Of a stretch of DNA of 64,000 nucleotides, positions 34,813 to 44,759 are shown in pieces. The stretch's first letter is position 1, and every line of letters starts with the position of its first letter. Both the position numbers and the translations under genes were made by a program. Where the stretch lies: the NCBI GenBank assembly GCA_021850095.1, contig JAJZRX010000001.1:62001-126000 (forward strand). Direction: 5' to 3'. This DNA is from Deltaproteobacteria bacterium (GTDB lineage: Bacteria; Desulfobacterota; Desulfuromonadia; Geobacterales; Pseudopelobacteraceae). Below the pieces are notes generated by a model. That model was not told where the DNA came from and did no database searches. It worked only from the letters and a program-made list of their open reading frames with translations.

Positions 34813-36104
34813 TCAGACCATTTCTGCATACGCTGCCGAACGGCCTGCGGGTGGTCTGTGTCGAAATGCCCCATCTGCATTCCGTCGAATTGTCGGTTTA
34901 TCTGAAGGTCGGCGGCCGCAACGACCCTCCCGGCCGGGAGGGACTTTCACATTTTCTGGAGCACATCCTGTTCCGCGGCACGGCCGACTTCGGTTCGTCG
35001 CTGGCGCTGGAAGCGGCTTTCGAAGCGATTGGCGGCGCTCCCAATGCCGCCACTGACACCGAGTCCACCTGCTACTATTCCCGCATCCACCCCGAACATG
35101 TCGGGCGCGGCATGGAGATCTTCGCCTCCATGATCCTGCGGCCGCTGCTGGAAGGGATCGAGATCGAAAAGAAGATCATCGCCGAGGAAGCCCGTGAGGA
35201 TCTGAACGAGCAGGGGCAGGAGATCAACCCGGACACGATTGTCAGCCGTCTGCTCTGGCCGCGTCACCCGCTGGGAATGCCGACCATCGGCACGCTGGAA
35301 AGTATTGCCGCCATTGAGCGCAGCGATCTGGAACAGCATCTGCGGAATTACTACGTTCCTTCAGCGGCGGTTTTGACGGTTTCGGGGCCGGTTAACAGCC
35401 ACGAAATTTTTGCGGCGGCGCTCGAGACCTTCGGCGCCTGGCAGGGGGGCGCCCCGCCGGCCACCCGGCTGGTGGACGTGCAGCAGCTGCCGCGCAGACC
35501 CCAGGTGCGCTGTGTGCAGGATTCGGACAGCCAGATGAGCCTGCAGATTGCTTTCCTCGGCCTGGCGCGCGATGACAGCCGCTTTATGGCGCTGCGCTTT
35601 TTACGCCGCATTCTGGCGGGGGGCGGCAGTTCGCGTCTGTACCTGCGGCTGCGGGAAGAGCTGGGGATCATCTACTCGGTCGAAGGGGCCATTGGCGCCT
35701 ATGACGAAACCGGCTGTCTGGCATTCGACCTGTCCACCGCACCCGAAACGCTGATTCAGGCGGTGGAGTCTACCCTGGAAGAGCTGCTGAAGATCTCCCG
35801 GACAATGGTTCCGGCGGTGGAGCTGGAGCGGGTGCGCCATTCCTATATCTTTGACCTGGACTACAGCCGGGATTCGGCCTACGAGATGGGGGGGCGATAC
35901 GGCTGGGGGGAATTGATGGCGGTTGTCAAGAGCATCGAGGAGGATCAGGCCGAAGCTCGCGGGGTCACCTCCGCCCTGCTGCTGGAGGTTGCCCGAAGTT
36001 TGTTTGCACCGGAAAACCTGCGCCTGGTGGCGGTGGGACCCTGGAAGCGGGGAATGAAAAAGAAACTGCGGGAGCTGGTTGATCGCTATGCGGAGCGCTT
36101 TTGA
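34809..36104 (+). CDS. M16 zinc peptidase (cytoplasmic, PqqF/YmxG-like)
   Basis: 431 residues without a signal peptide. The zinc motif HFLEHILFRGTADFG is near residue 46, with the distal Glu region IIAEEAREDLNEQGQEI. The second half (LRFLRRILAGGGSSRLYLRLREELGIIYSVEGAIGAY) is the noncatalytic M16 half. This arrangement matches bacterial processing-peptidase homologues such as YmxG. It overlaps the HIT gene (ATGA) and closes the macA operon. Confidence 0.9.
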   Translation: MIRPFLHTLPNGLRVVCVEMPHLHSVELSVYLKVGGRNDPPGREGLSHFLEHILFRGTADFGSSLALEAAFEAIGGAPNAATDTESTCYYSRIHPEHVGRGMEIFASMILRPLLEGIEIEKKIIAEEAREDLNEQGQEINPDTIVSRLLWPRHPLGMPTIGTLESIAAIERSDLEQHLRNYYVPSAAVLTVSGPVNSHEIFAAALETFGAWQGGAPPATRLVDVQQLPRRPQVRCVQDSDSQMSLQIAFLGLARDDSRFMALRFLRRILAGGGSSRLYLRLREELGIIYSVEGAIGAYDETGCLAFDLSTAPETLIQAVESTLEELLKISRTMVPAVELERVRHSYIFDLDYSRDSAYEMGGRYGWGELMAVVKSIEEDQAEARGVTSALLLEVARSLFAPENLRLVAVGPWKRGMKKKLRELVDRYAERF

Positions 36105-36146
36105 CAGAGCCACGGACCCTGCTTGGCATGCTGGCAAAACCGGCCG

Positions 36147-36842
36147 TCAGGCGATCAGACGATCCGGGTCAAACTCCTTTCTTGATTTAAGCACTTTTGC
36201 CAGCGCCGCTTCAGTCGCCTCATCCAGGCCGTTGAAACTGACCCCGATGCCGGGCGCGTAGCGCTGCCCCCAGGGCCTGGTCCAGCAAATGGCGGCTTGG
36301 ATTTCCAGATTGAATTCCGGCAGGAAGATTCCTATGTCGGCATTGTCAGAAAACTTTTCAGCCGAGACATCCACAATAAACGCACCGCCCCACCCCAGGT
36401 TGAGGGTAAAGCCGCGGTACTGCTCCCCGCTGCAGGTCACTATGGTGGCAAGGCAGGCCGTGTGCCGCCGGAAAGCCCTCAACGTCCGCGCTGCAAATCC
36501 CGGGCAGGTCAGATTCAGGAAGTCATTCAGGCTTTTGTCCTGCTTGGCGCTGCCCGGCATGGTCATCGGTACCAGAACCGAGCCCAGCGCCCTGACCCGC
36601 AGGGTCGGGAAAAAGTTGGCCAGTGTCCAGGCAACAATCTTTTCCTCACCCTTTGACTTGATTATCGACGGCAGATCCACCAGCAGTCCGCTGTAAAGAC
36701 CCTCCAAAGCCAGTTTTTCAGCTTCGCAGAACGTTCGGCAGGCCACCGCTGTCGCAGCGTTGTCCTTCAGCGTGGCCGCCAGGGCTGTCCGCACGTCATC
36801 GACATACGAAACCACCAGTATCGGGTGTGGGGGTAAGGGCAT
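36147..36842 (-). CDS. PilZ-like c-di-GMP-binding protein with receiver-like N-terminus
   Basis: 231 residues. Residues 5-110 resemble a receiver fold (HPILVVSYVDDVRTALAATLK) without a clear phosphoacceptor Asp cluster. A PilZ-type barrel follows (about 120-225): RRHTACLATIVTCSGEQYRGFTLNLGWGGAFI, with the usual (D/N)xSxxG replaced by NLGWGG. Binding of c-di-GMP is therefore uncertain. The start is ATG at 36842; the GTG at 36905 inside cheX would add 21 residues. It lies downstream of the CheX-like gene. Confidence 0.7.
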   Translation of the reverse strand: MPLPPHPILVVSYVDDVRTALAATLKDNAATAVACRTFCEAEKLALEGLYSGLLVDLPSIIKSKGEEKIVAWTLANFFPTLRVRALGSVLVPMTMPGSAKQDKSLNDFLNLTCPGFAARTLRAFRRHTACLATIVTCSGEQYRGFTLNLGWGGAFIVDVSAEKFSDNADIGIFLPEFNLEIQAAICWTRPWGQRYAPGIGVSFNGLDEATEAALAKVLKSRKEFDPDRLIA

Positions 36843-36871
36843 AGAGAAAGCTCTGTCGCGCGGTTTATGTA

Positions 36872-37375
36872 TCAGTCTTCGAGGGAAAGCGAAACCATGA
36901 ACCACTCCTGATCAGTGGCGAATTTGAGGGTGATATTCTCGACATCGCCGGCGGAGGTGACGGTGTAGTCCGAGCCGTTGACGACCGAGGGGGTCGAAAG
37001 CTGAATGTCTTTTCCCCCTTTGGAGAAGTGCTGCTTGAACGAGCCGGCGATCATGTTGGCGATCTCTCCCATGGCGTCGTTGACGTCATCGTCGATCTCG
37101 GTCACTTCCATGCCCAGCATCAGGGAGGTGAATGAAAGCGCCAGCGGCCAGGGGACATGGATGCTGACCAGACCGCTGTGGGAGCCGGCCAGTCCGACCA
37201 TGGCGGTCAGGCAGTTGGTGAAATGGCTGGTCAGATCCATCTGGGGCGGCAGGTACATGATATCCTCCACTCCCACCATGGAGGAGAAAATTTCCTGCAC
37301 ATCTTTGGTGAGGACTTTGGTCAGCTGCTCTTCAGTTGTGTTCAGCGCCTCCACGGTTTCGGCTCGTAATGGCAT
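36872..37375 (-). CDS. CheX-like chemotaxis phosphatase
   Basis: 167 residues of the CheX/CheC-like phosphatase family. The catalytic ExxN signature is present in DAMGEIANMIAGSFK (near residue 102). CheX removes phosphate from CheY-type receivers. The start at 37375 has GGAGAGGAAG upstream. It is followed by the PilZ-like gene with receiver-like N-terminus, suggesting a small signalling module, though no che operon is in the window. Confidence 0.8.
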   Translation of the reverse strand: MPLRAETVEALNTTEEQLTKVLTKDVQEIFSSMVGVEDIMYLPPQMDLTSHFTNCLTAMVGLAGSHSGLVSIHVPWPLALSFTSLMLGMEVTEIDDDVNDAMGEIANMIAGSFKQHFSKGGKDIQLSTPSVVNGSDYTVTSAGDVENITLKFATDQEWFMVSLSLED

Positions 37376-37420
37376 AAGCTTCCTCTCCTTGCACGTGCGT
37401 TCGCTTGATTATTATCAGCT

Positions 37421-38866
37421 TCAGTATTTTGTGTCCAGCACGGTGATCTTGATTCTGCCGATGATGGAGACTAGCGGCGACAGATCCTCCGGCAGATGCC
37501 CTTCCAGCAGTTTCAGGTGAGTGGGGTCAGCCGGCAGCTGGTTGTAGGTCGGGTCGACCGAAACCCAGCGGTCACCAATGAAGCTCTCGGCCCAGCTGTG
37601 ATACAGGAAACCCTTGTCTTCCAGGTAAACCAGTCCGGATACGAAACGGGTCGGCAGGCCGGCGGCCCGCGCCAGGGCGGTGTACAGGCGGGCATGGGTC
37701 TGGCAGTTGCCGGAGCGGGATCTGAAGCTTTCAGCGGCGCTGCCGCCGTCATCGACACTGTCTTTCAGCCAGTCCGCAGTCCAGGACGCCGTAGTCCGGG
37801 CCAGTTCCTCCTGATTTGCGGCCGCTGCCGCCAGGGTTTTGGCCTGGGCCACTATTTCAGGCGCCTCGGATTCGATCTTGTCAGCCGGCTTCAGATAGAT
37901 CTCCGGCAATTTGGTCACTTTTGGTTCCTGTTCCGCCGGAACAAAAGTTCCGGTCTTGATCTGCACGGTTCCCGCAGCCCGTTTTTCGGCCAGTTGGCCC
38001 CCCTCCTGCAGCATCGGCAGTAGGTCGTTCCAACCACTGATCTCAACCGCCAGGGCGGTCAGTTTCTTTGGCTCCCTGATGGGGGACGCGATCCGCACCA
38101 GGCTGAAGTCGTAGATCAGATCCTTTTTGGCCAGGGCCAGGTCTTTGATAAAGGTTCCCAAAAGCTTCGGATCCTCACGCCTGGTGATCACCAGTCCTTC
38201 CCGCACCGATTCCAGCAGCGTCGTACCCTGACGGTCAATCCAGATATCGTTATTGACAAACGGGTACAGGTTGTTCCGCAGCCGGATGGCCGGGATTCCT
38301 TCGGGAGTGGTTTCCTCCCCCAGCACAGTAATCTTTACTTCCTTGATTTTGAGTTCTTCCGGATCAAAAGCTGACAGCTTGTAGGACTTGCCGGGCGATA
38401 CGTCGTGCAGCAGCGGGTATATGTTGAGGGCCGGGCCGGGGAAAAGCTCGCTCCTGAATTTAAGCTGCCTGTCGCTGACCTTGCCGCCCGAACTGTTTTT
38501 AAGGCGCAGAATACCGCCGGCCGCTGTTCCGCTGACGCGTGACGACGCTCCATTGATGGTTTGCTCTACTTCAAAGGAGCGCAATCCCAGCTCCTTTGAC
38601 ACCAGGTAGGTTTCGCGCATGGAGGCTTCTTTCGAGAACCCCATGACGTTCATCCGGACGCTACCGTAGCCCTCCATGCGATAGCCGTCGGGTGACGGGC
38701 TGATGACCTGGCGGTAAAAGCCGACCCGGTCGTTATCGACGTAGATACCGAACCAATTTTCCGACATCGGGGGGGCGGAAATCATACCGGCTGTTTTTGC
38801 GAAAACAGTTGTGGCGCTGCAGAGTGCCACAAAAAAAATGATAACAAGCGTGAAGCGTCCGGTCAT
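37421..38866 (-). CDS. exported transglutaminase-like cysteine protease-fold protein
   Basis: 481 residues. A signal peptide (LVIIFFVALCSATTVFA) is followed by an N-terminal beta-rich region of about 300 residues and a C-terminal transglutaminase-like domain. The catalytic Cys is in RSGNCQTHARLYTALARAAGLPTR, the His in YHSWAESFIG and the Asp in WVSVDPTYNQ. Such proteins hydrolyse or crosslink peptide bonds in the periplasm; the exact target is unknown. The start is ATG at 38866 behind AAGGAATG. It is the next gene upstream of the CheX/PilZ pair. Confidence 0.85.
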   Translation of the reverse strand: MTGRFTLVIIFFVALCSATTVFAKTAGMISAPPMSENWFGIYVDNDRVGFYRQVISPSPDGYRMEGYGSVRMNVMGFSKEASMRETYLVSKELGLRSFEVEQTINGASSRVSGTAAGGILRLKNSSGGKVSDRQLKFRSELFPGPALNIYPLLHDVSPGKSYKLSAFDPEELKIKEVKITVLGEETTPEGIPAIRLRNNLYPFVNNDIWIDRQGTTLLESVREGLVITRREDPKLLGTFIKDLALAKKDLIYDFSLVRIASPIREPKKLTALAVEISGWNDLLPMLQEGGQLAEKRAAGTVQIKTGTFVPAEQEPKVTKLPEIYLKPADKIESEAPEIVAQAKTLAAAAANQEELARTTASWTADWLKDSVDDGGSAAESFRSRSGNCQTHARLYTALARAAGLPTRFVSGLVYLEDKGFLYHSWAESFIGDRWVSVDPTYNQLPADPTHLKLLEGHLPEDLSPLVSIIGRIKITVLDTKY

Positions 38867-38990
38867 GTAGGCATTCCTTATTGGGGCGGATACAAAAAAA
38901 CCACCAGTCATTCAGCCAGTTTCCTGAAAGATTGCGGTGGCGTTATTAATGTGATTGAAACATTCATTTTTACACAAAATGGCGCCGTCT

Positions 38991-39917
38991 TCAGGATTCG
39001 TGAAACTCGACCCGGTTGCGTCCGTTGGTTTTGGCGCGGTACAGGGCATCGTCGGCCAGTTTGATGAAAGCGTCGACCGTGGCTATGCCGGCCACAGGAA
39101 AACAGGCTACTCCCAGGCTGGCGGTGATATTCAGCGGAGAAAGGTCGCCGCTGAACTTGAGCGCCTGCACCGAAAGCCTGATCCGGTCGGCAACGAAAAC
39201 GGCCTCCTTGAGGGTGGAGTCGGGCAGAATCGAAATGAATTCCTCCCCCCCGTAACGGGCGGCGCAGTCGTAACTGCGCAACTCCTTCTGCAGCTGGGTC
39301 GCCACCCGCTGTAGCACCACATCGCCCTGCAGGTGGCCGTAGGTGTCGTTGACCTGTTTGAAATGGTCGATATCCAGCATGATCAATGAAAGCGGGCCGT
39401 TTTTGCGGACGGAGCGCTGCAGTTCCTTGTCCAGCGCCTCCATCATGTAGCGCCGGTTGAACAGGCCGGTCAGGTGGTCGGTGTTTGACAATTCCAACAG
39501 AAGTTCGTTGGAGCGCTTGAGATCATCCTGCAGATTTTTGATCTTGAGATGGACTTTTACCCGTGCAATCAGCTCTTCGGGGTCAAAGGGCTTGGTGATG
39601 TAGTCGCTGGCACCCTGGTCAAGCCCCTTGATTTTCAGCTCGCGGTCGTTCATGCCGGTCAGGATCAGAACCGGCACATCCTGCAGATCGGGGCGGGATT
39701 TGAGCATGCTCAAAAACTTGAAGCCGTCGATGCGCGGCATCTCCAGGTCGCACAGGATGATGTCGACCGGAGCCGAAAGCAGCTTCTTGAATCCTTCCAG
39801 ACCATCCTCCGCCTCGTAATAGCGCGAAAACAGGTCCGTCGATTCAAGGGTCTTGATGATCCGTTCACGAATCGTGCCGGAATCATCTATGATCAAAACG
39901 CTGTTAGACATGGCCAC
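38991..39917 (-). CDS. response regulator with REC-GGDEF (PleD-like diguanylate cyclase)
   Basis: 308 residues. The receiver (about 5-125: LIIDDSG, phosphoacceptor ILCDLEMPRIDG, Lys in ITKPFDPEEL) is followed by a GGDEF domain with active-site YGGEEF near 242. The I-site RxxD five residues before GGEEF is not clear (RSYDCAARYGGEEF). It synthesises c-di-GMP upon phosphorylation. A GTG at 39917 has GGAG 8 nt upstream and is preferred over the ATG at 39911. No partner kinase lies next to it. Confidence 0.9.
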   Translation of the reverse strand: MAMSNSVLIIDDSGTIRERIIKTLESTDLFSRYYEAEDGLEGFKKLLSAPVDIILCDLEMPRIDGFKFLSMLKSRPDLQDVPVLILTGMNDRELKIKGLDQGASDYITKPFDPEELIARVKVHLKIKNLQDDLKRSNELLLELSNTDHLTGLFNRRYMMEALDKELQRSVRKNGPLSLIMLDIDHFKQVNDTYGHLQGDVVLQRVATQLQKELRSYDCAARYGGEEFISILPDSTLKEAVFVADRIRLSVQALKFSGDLSPLNITASLGVACFPVAGIATVDAFIKLADDALYRAKTNGRNRVEFHES

Positions 39918-39988
39918 GAACTTTACTCCAATCGGGGGCGAAACTCAATTTCTAAAATGAATAATCCGTCTGAAAATTCACGATAAAA

Positions 39989-40654
39989 TCAGAGCAGCGG
40001 TTCTTTGGCCAGCCGTTTCATTTCGAGGATCGTCGCCCCGTAGTCGCTGCTGCCGAAAACGGCGCTGCCGGCAACGAAAACATCGGCTCCGGCGTGGGCG
40101 ATACGGGCGATGTTGGACGCCTTGACTCCGCCGTCCACCTCCAGTTCAGCCTCGCAGCCGCGCCGGTCGAGCATGGCCCGCAGGGCATGGATTTTCGGCA
40201 GGCAGGCTTCGATAAAGCTCTGTCCGCCGAAGCCGGGATTGACGGTCATCAGCAGCACCAGATCCAGCTCTTCGAGAACGTAGTCGAGTACGTTCAGGGG
40301 GGTGGCCGGATTGAGTGACACGCCGGCTTTTTTGCCGAGCGATTGTATCAGCTGGACGGTACGGTGCAGGTGATTGACCGCTTCGGCGTGGACGACGATG
40401 ATGTCGGCCCCGGCCGCGGCGAAATCCGGGATGTAGCGATCCGGGTTCTCGATCATCAGATGCACGTCCAGCGGCAGCGCCGTCACCCTGCGGGCAGCGT
40501 CCACGATCAGGGGGCCGATCGTAATGTTGGGAACGAAATGGCCGTCCATGACGTCGATATGGATGTAGTCGGCGCCGGCCGCTTCAACGGCGCGGATTTC
40601 ATCGCCCAGGCGCGAAAAGTCGGCCGAAAGTATGGAGGGTGCGATTTTCTTCAT
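39989..40654 (-). CDS. rpe: ribulose-phosphate 3-epimerase
   Basis: 221 residues, complete TIM-barrel epimerase interconverting ribulose-5-P and xylulose-5-P. Signature segments: [52 protein letters not shown] and VDGGV. These hold the metal-binding His/Asp and catalytic Asp residues. It lies 18 nt downstream of rsmB on the same strand and is probably cotranscribed. Confidence 0.94.
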   Translation of the reverse strand: MKKIAPSILSADFSRLGDEIRAVEAAGADYIHIDVMDGHFVPNITIGPLIVDAARRVTALPLDVHLMIENPDRYIPDFAAAGADIIVVHAEAVNHLHRTVQLIQSLGKKAGVSLNPATPLNVLDYVLEELDLVLLMTVNPGFGGQSFIEACLPKIHALRAMLDRRGCEAELEVDGGVKASNIARIAHAGADVFVAGSAVFGSSDYGATILEMKRLAKEPLL

Positions 40655-40672
40655 TCAATGCTCCGTAGGTCG

Positions 40673-42046
40673 TTAGTACTGTCTGCGAATGCGCGCCGCA
40701 AAGAAGCCGTCCATGCCGTGGCGCTGCGGCCAGGCCCGGAACATGCCGTAAAACTCGAACAGCTCTTTCCAGGCCGGGAACAGGTCGTTCAGGTTTTCTA
40801 GCACAAAATCGGGGTGATGCGAAAGAAAATCCTCCACCACCTCCTCGTTTTCCTCGATGGAGGTGGAACAGGTCGAGTAGAGCAGTACGCCGCCCGGCTT
40901 CAGCAGTGCCGCGGCGTTTTTGAGCAGAATCTTCTGGACAGCCGCCAGACGGGTTATATCTCCGATCGTCAGGCGCCATTTTGCCTCCGGGTTGCGGCGA
41001 ACCACCCCCAGCCCGGAACAGGGCGCATCCAACAGGATCCGGTCGAACTGTCCGTGCGGCAGCGAATCGGTCTGGTGCAGATCGGCGGTTGCGGTCTTCA
41101 GGCAGCTGATTCCCAGACGGCGGGCATTTTCCTGGACGATGGACAGCTTTGAGCGGGAAATATCGGTTGCGATCAGCTCGCCCCGGTCATCCATCTGCTG
41201 GGCCAGGTGACAGGACTTGCCGCCCGGGGCGGCACAGGCGTCCCAGATCCGCTCTCCCGGCTGGGCCCCCAGCAGCAGCCCGGCCAGCTGGGATGACTCG
41301 TCCTGCACGGCAAACAATCCGGCTTCATACCCCGGCAGAGTGGCTACCGCATGGCGGCCGGCAACGGTGATGCCGTCGGGAGAGAAGCGGCAGGCGCGTG
41401 CCTCGATCCCCTGCATCTCGAATTCACCCAGCAGCTCTGTCCGCCCGCTGCGCAGTCTATTGACCCGCAGGGTCAGGGGCGGCTGCTGCGAGGACACCTC
41501 GGCCAGGCGACCAGCCTCTTCGAACCCCAGTTGGGCAAGCCAGTGTTCGGCCAGCCATTCCGGTTGGGAGTGGCGGGCGGCTATCGCGGCGACCGGCTCG
41601 GTGGCCGGATCGGGAAAGGTGATTGCGTCCCGTTTCCGCAGGTAGCTGCGCAGGATCGCATTGACCAGCCCGCTGGTGCGGGGGGTGATGATCTTGGCCA
41701 GATTGACCGATTCGTTGACAGCGGCCGACTCGGGAATCCGGTCCAGACAGGTCAGTTGATACAGGCCGATCCGCAGAATGACCAGTGCCTGGGGATCGAG
41801 CTCTTTCAGCGGTTTTTCAAGCAATTGGACGAGGATATGATCCAGGGTTCCCTGGCGTCGCAGAACGCCGAAAACCAGTTCGGCAAACAGACCCCGGTCG
41901 GGTCCGACCAGGGCTCCGGAAACCAGTTCGCTGTCGATCAGACGATCGGCGAAACCGCCCTGCTTGCTGATGCGCAGCAGCGTCTGGCAAGCGGCTTGAC
42001 GCGGATTGGAGGAATGTTCGTTCGTGCTGGCGCGTCTTATAATCAT
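40673..42046 (-). CDS. rsmB: 16S rRNA m5C967 methyltransferase
   Basis: 457 residues. An N-terminal NusB-like RNA-binding domain (about 15-150) is followed by the Rossmann SAM-methyltransferase domain with DACAAPGGKSCHLA. Both catalytic Cys motifs are present: LDAPCSGLG and LLYSTCS. It uses SAM to methylate C967 of 16S rRNA. The start ATG at 42046 has GAGGATCC upstream. rpe follows. Confidence 0.93.
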   Translation of the reverse strand: MIIRRASTNEHSSNPRQAACQTLLRISKQGGFADRLIDSELVSGALVGPDRGLFAELVFGVLRRQGTLDHILVQLLEKPLKELDPQALVILRIGLYQLTCLDRIPESAAVNESVNLAKIITPRTSGLVNAILRSYLRKRDAITFPDPATEPVAAIAARHSQPEWLAEHWLAQLGFEEAGRLAEVSSQQPPLTLRVNRLRSGRTELLGEFEMQGIEARACRFSPDGITVAGRHAVATLPGYEAGLFAVQDESSQLAGLLLGAQPGERIWDACAAPGGKSCHLAQQMDDRGELIATDISRSKLSIVQENARRLGISCLKTATADLHQTDSLPHGQFDRILLDAPCSGLGVVRRNPEAKWRLTIGDITRLAAVQKILLKNAAALLKPGGVLLYSTCSTSIEENEEVVEDFLSHHPDFVLENLNDLFPAWKELFEFYGMFRAWPQRHGMDGFFAARIRRQY

Positions 42047-42242
42047 GGATCCTCGCTCATTCTAGGTTCAGTGCGGCTGAAAAGACAAGTTTCCATCATA
42101 GTCAGCATGTCCTGAAAGTGCAAGCGCACTTATTGCCGGCAGGCTCCGGAAAGTCAGTAAATCAGCTATTTCCCTTGCATAGCCACCCCTGATTTGCTAC
42201 ATTTCCCAACTCTTCAAATTTCATGAAAGAATCGAACTGATA

Positions 42243-44717
42243 GTGATAAATCTCCTGGCCATCGAAAAACCTGCCCGCTACATGGGCGGAGAAATGGGCT
42301 CCATCAGCAAGGATGCCGCTGATCTGCGTTTTGCCCTGGCATTTCCGGATGTGTATGAAGTCGGCATGAGCCACCTGGGTTTGCGTATCCTGTACCATGT
42401 GCTGAACGGGGTTGACGGCATCGCCGCAGAACGGGTCTTTGCCCCCTGGCCGGACATGGAGACGCAGCTCAAGGAAGCGGGAGACCGGCTGTCAACCCTG
42501 GAGAGCGGCACGCCGCTGGCGGCCTGCGACATCATCGGTTTCACGCTGCAGTACGAGCTGTCCTACACCAATATCGTCAATATGCTGCGCCTGGCCGGAA
42601 TCCCGCTTCTGGCCGCCGAACGGAGCGCTGCTTTTCCCCTGATCATTGCCGGCGGCCCCTGCGCCTACAACCCCGAACCGCTGGCTCCCTTTCTGGATGC
42701 GGTTCTTTTGGGCGACGGCGAAGAGGCGGTGCTGGAGATCGCCGGGGCGGTGCTGGCCTCAAAGGCAGCTGGCAGTAGCAAAGCCGAGCTGTTGGAACGT
42801 CTGGCCGCCATTGAGGGGGTCTATGTCCCCGCGCTGTTCGAGCCGCACTATCATCCCGACGGCACCCTCTCCGCGATAACTCCTCACAAGCCCGGATACA
42901 CCTCCGTTCGGCGCCGCTTTTTGTCCGATCTCGATACGGCTCCCTATCCGGCATCTCCGGTCGTGCCGTTCATGAAAACCGTGCATGACCGGGTGGCGGT
43001 GGAAATCGCCCGCGGCTGCACCCGCGGCTGCCGTTTCTGCCAGGCCGGCTATATCTATCGCCCCCTGCGGGAGCGCTCTCCCGACACGATCCTCAAGCTG
43101 GTGGAAGATGCGTTGCAGGCCACCGGCTATGACGAAGTCTCGCTGCTGTCGCTCTCGACCGGTGATTATTCCTGTGTGGCGCCCCTGATCAGCGAGCTGA
43201 TGACCCGTTATGCCGAGGCGCGGGTGGCGGTGTCGCTGCCGTCGCTGCGGGTCGGAACCCTTACGGACGGGCTGATCGAAGACATCAGGAAAGTGCGCAA
43301 AACCGGCTTCACCCTGGCGCCGGAAGCGGGCAGCGCCCGGATGCGGCGGGTCATCAACAAGGGTATCACCGAGGCCGATCTGATTGCCGGCGCCGCCAGT
43401 ATCTACAGCGCCGGCTGGCGGCTGATCAAGCTGTATTTCATGATCGGGTTGCCGGGTGAAACCGTCGATGACGTGACCCAGATCTCAACCCTGGCGCGCA
43501 AGGTCAAGGATCAGGCCAAGGCGGTCGGCGCAAGCGGTGATGTCAATGTGGCCGTCAGCACCTTTGTTCCCAAGGCCCATACTCCCTTTCAGTGGGAGCC
43601 GCAGATTTCGATGCAGGAAACCCTGGATCTGCAGTACCAGCTGCATTGCGAGCTGAAGAAACGCAAGCTCCGCTTCAAGTGGCAGGATGCTCCGCTGTCG
43701 CTGATGGAAGGTGTCTTTGCCCGCGGCGACCGCCGCCTGGCGCCGGTGCTGGTTCGGGCGGTCGAGTTGGGCTGCCGCTTTGACGGCTGGCATGAACATT
43801 TTTCCCTGCAGCGCTGGCAGCAGGCTTTCCGCGATTGCGGCATAGAGCCGGAGTGGTATCTGCGCCGGCGCGGGCTGGACGAAATCCTGCCCTGGGATCA
43901 TCTGGATTGCGGCGTGACGCGCGAGTTTCTGCTGGCTGAACGGGAGCGGGCCTTGGCTGAGGCCGCCACCGAGGATTGCCGTAACGGAGCTTGCAGCGCC
44001 TGCGGCGTCTGTGATTTCAAGGATGTGGCCACCAGGTTGGCTCAGAAAACGGAACTGCCGCCCACTCCGGCGACAGAAAATCCCGAACAGCAGCCGACCC
44101 GGATGCGGCTCCGTTTTGCAAAAACCGGCGCCATGATCTATCTCAGTCATCTGGAACTGATCACCGTTTTCACCCGGGCCGTCAGCCGCGCCGGAGTGCC
44201 GATCCTCTTTTCGCAGGGTTTTCATCCCCATCCCCGTTTTTCCTTCGGCACGGCCACCTCGGTGGGGGTCGAGTCCCAGGCCGAGTATATGGATATGTTT
44301 ACTGCGTCCGGCATGCCCGCCGGGGAGGTGCGGGAGCGGCTCAACGCCGTTCTTCCCGAGGGGCTGCAGGTTCTGGAGGCGTTGGAAGTGGATCTCAAGG
44401 CGCCCTCCATCTCAACCTTGATCGAGTCCACCCGCTACCGTATAACTATTGCTAAAATGACCGCCGAAGCGCTGCGGGAAGGGCGTGTGCAGTTTTTGGC
44501 ACATGATTCTTTCGTGATCGAGCGGCATAAAAAGGGCGAGACGCAGAAGGTGGATTTGAGGAGTGAAACGATCTCGCTGATGGCTGACGGACAGGTTCTG
44601 GAGCTGCTTGCCAAAAGGGGCAAGCCGCTGGAGTTTGCCCGGGCCATCAGTGGTGACGACGCACTCAAGGGCGAGGATGTCCGCATCGAAAAGCTGGACG
44701 TTGTCTTCGCCCCCTGA
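42243..44717 (+). CDS. radical SAM protein, TIGR03960 type with C-terminal DUF2344 domain
   Basis: 824 residues. An N-terminal B12-binding-like domain (about 1-190), a radical SAM domain with CTRGCRFCQAG (CxxxCxxC, near residue 259) and a C-terminal TIGR03936/DUF2344 domain (from about residue 615, RLRFAKTGAMIYLSHLELITVFTRA). A cysteine group CRNGACSACGVC lies between. The reaction is unknown; homologues sit beside RNase G, rplU and rpmA, suggesting an RNA or ribosome connection. The start is a GTG with weak SD. RNase G follows 42 nt downstream. Confidence 0.88.
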   Translation: MINLLAIEKPARYMGGEMGSISKDAADLRFALAFPDVYEVGMSHLGLRILYHVLNGVDGIAAERVFAPWPDMETQLKEAGDRLSTLESGTPLAACDIIGFTLQYELSYTNIVNMLRLAGIPLLAAERSAAFPLIIAGGPCAYNPEPLAPFLDAVLLGDGEEAVLEIAGAVLASKAAGSSKAELLERLAAIEGVYVPALFEPHYHPDGTLSAITPHKPGYTSVRRRFLSDLDTAPYPASPVVPFMKTVHDRVAVEIARGCTRGCRFCQAGYIYRPLRERSPDTILKLVEDALQATGYDEVSLLSLSTGDYSCVAPLISELMTRYAEARVAVSLPSLRVGTLTDGLIEDIRKVRKTGFTLAPEAGSARMRRVINKGITEADLIAGAASIYSAGWRLIKLYFMIGLPGETVDDVTQISTLARKVKDQAKAVGASGDVNVAVSTFVPKAHTPFQWEPQISMQETLDLQYQLHCELKKRKLRFKWQDAPLSLMEGVFARGDRRLAPVLVRAVELGCRFDGWHEHFSLQRWQQAFRDCGIEPEWYLRRRGLDEILPWDHLDCGVTREFLLAERERALAEAATEDCRNGACSACGVCDFKDVATRLAQKTELPPTPATENPEQQPTRMRLRFAKTGAMIYLSHLELITVFTRAVSRAGVPILFSQGFHPHPRFSFGTATSVGVESQAEYMDMFTASGMPAGEVRERLNAVLPEGLQVLEALEVDLKAPSISTLIESTRYRITIAKMTAEALREGRVQFLAHDSFVIERHKKGETQKVDLRSETISLMADGQVLELLAKRGKPLEFARAISGDDALKGEDVRIEKLDVVFAP

Positions 44718-44759
44718 CAGATATTCGGAAATTTCACTTTACTATACGGAGAAATCACC

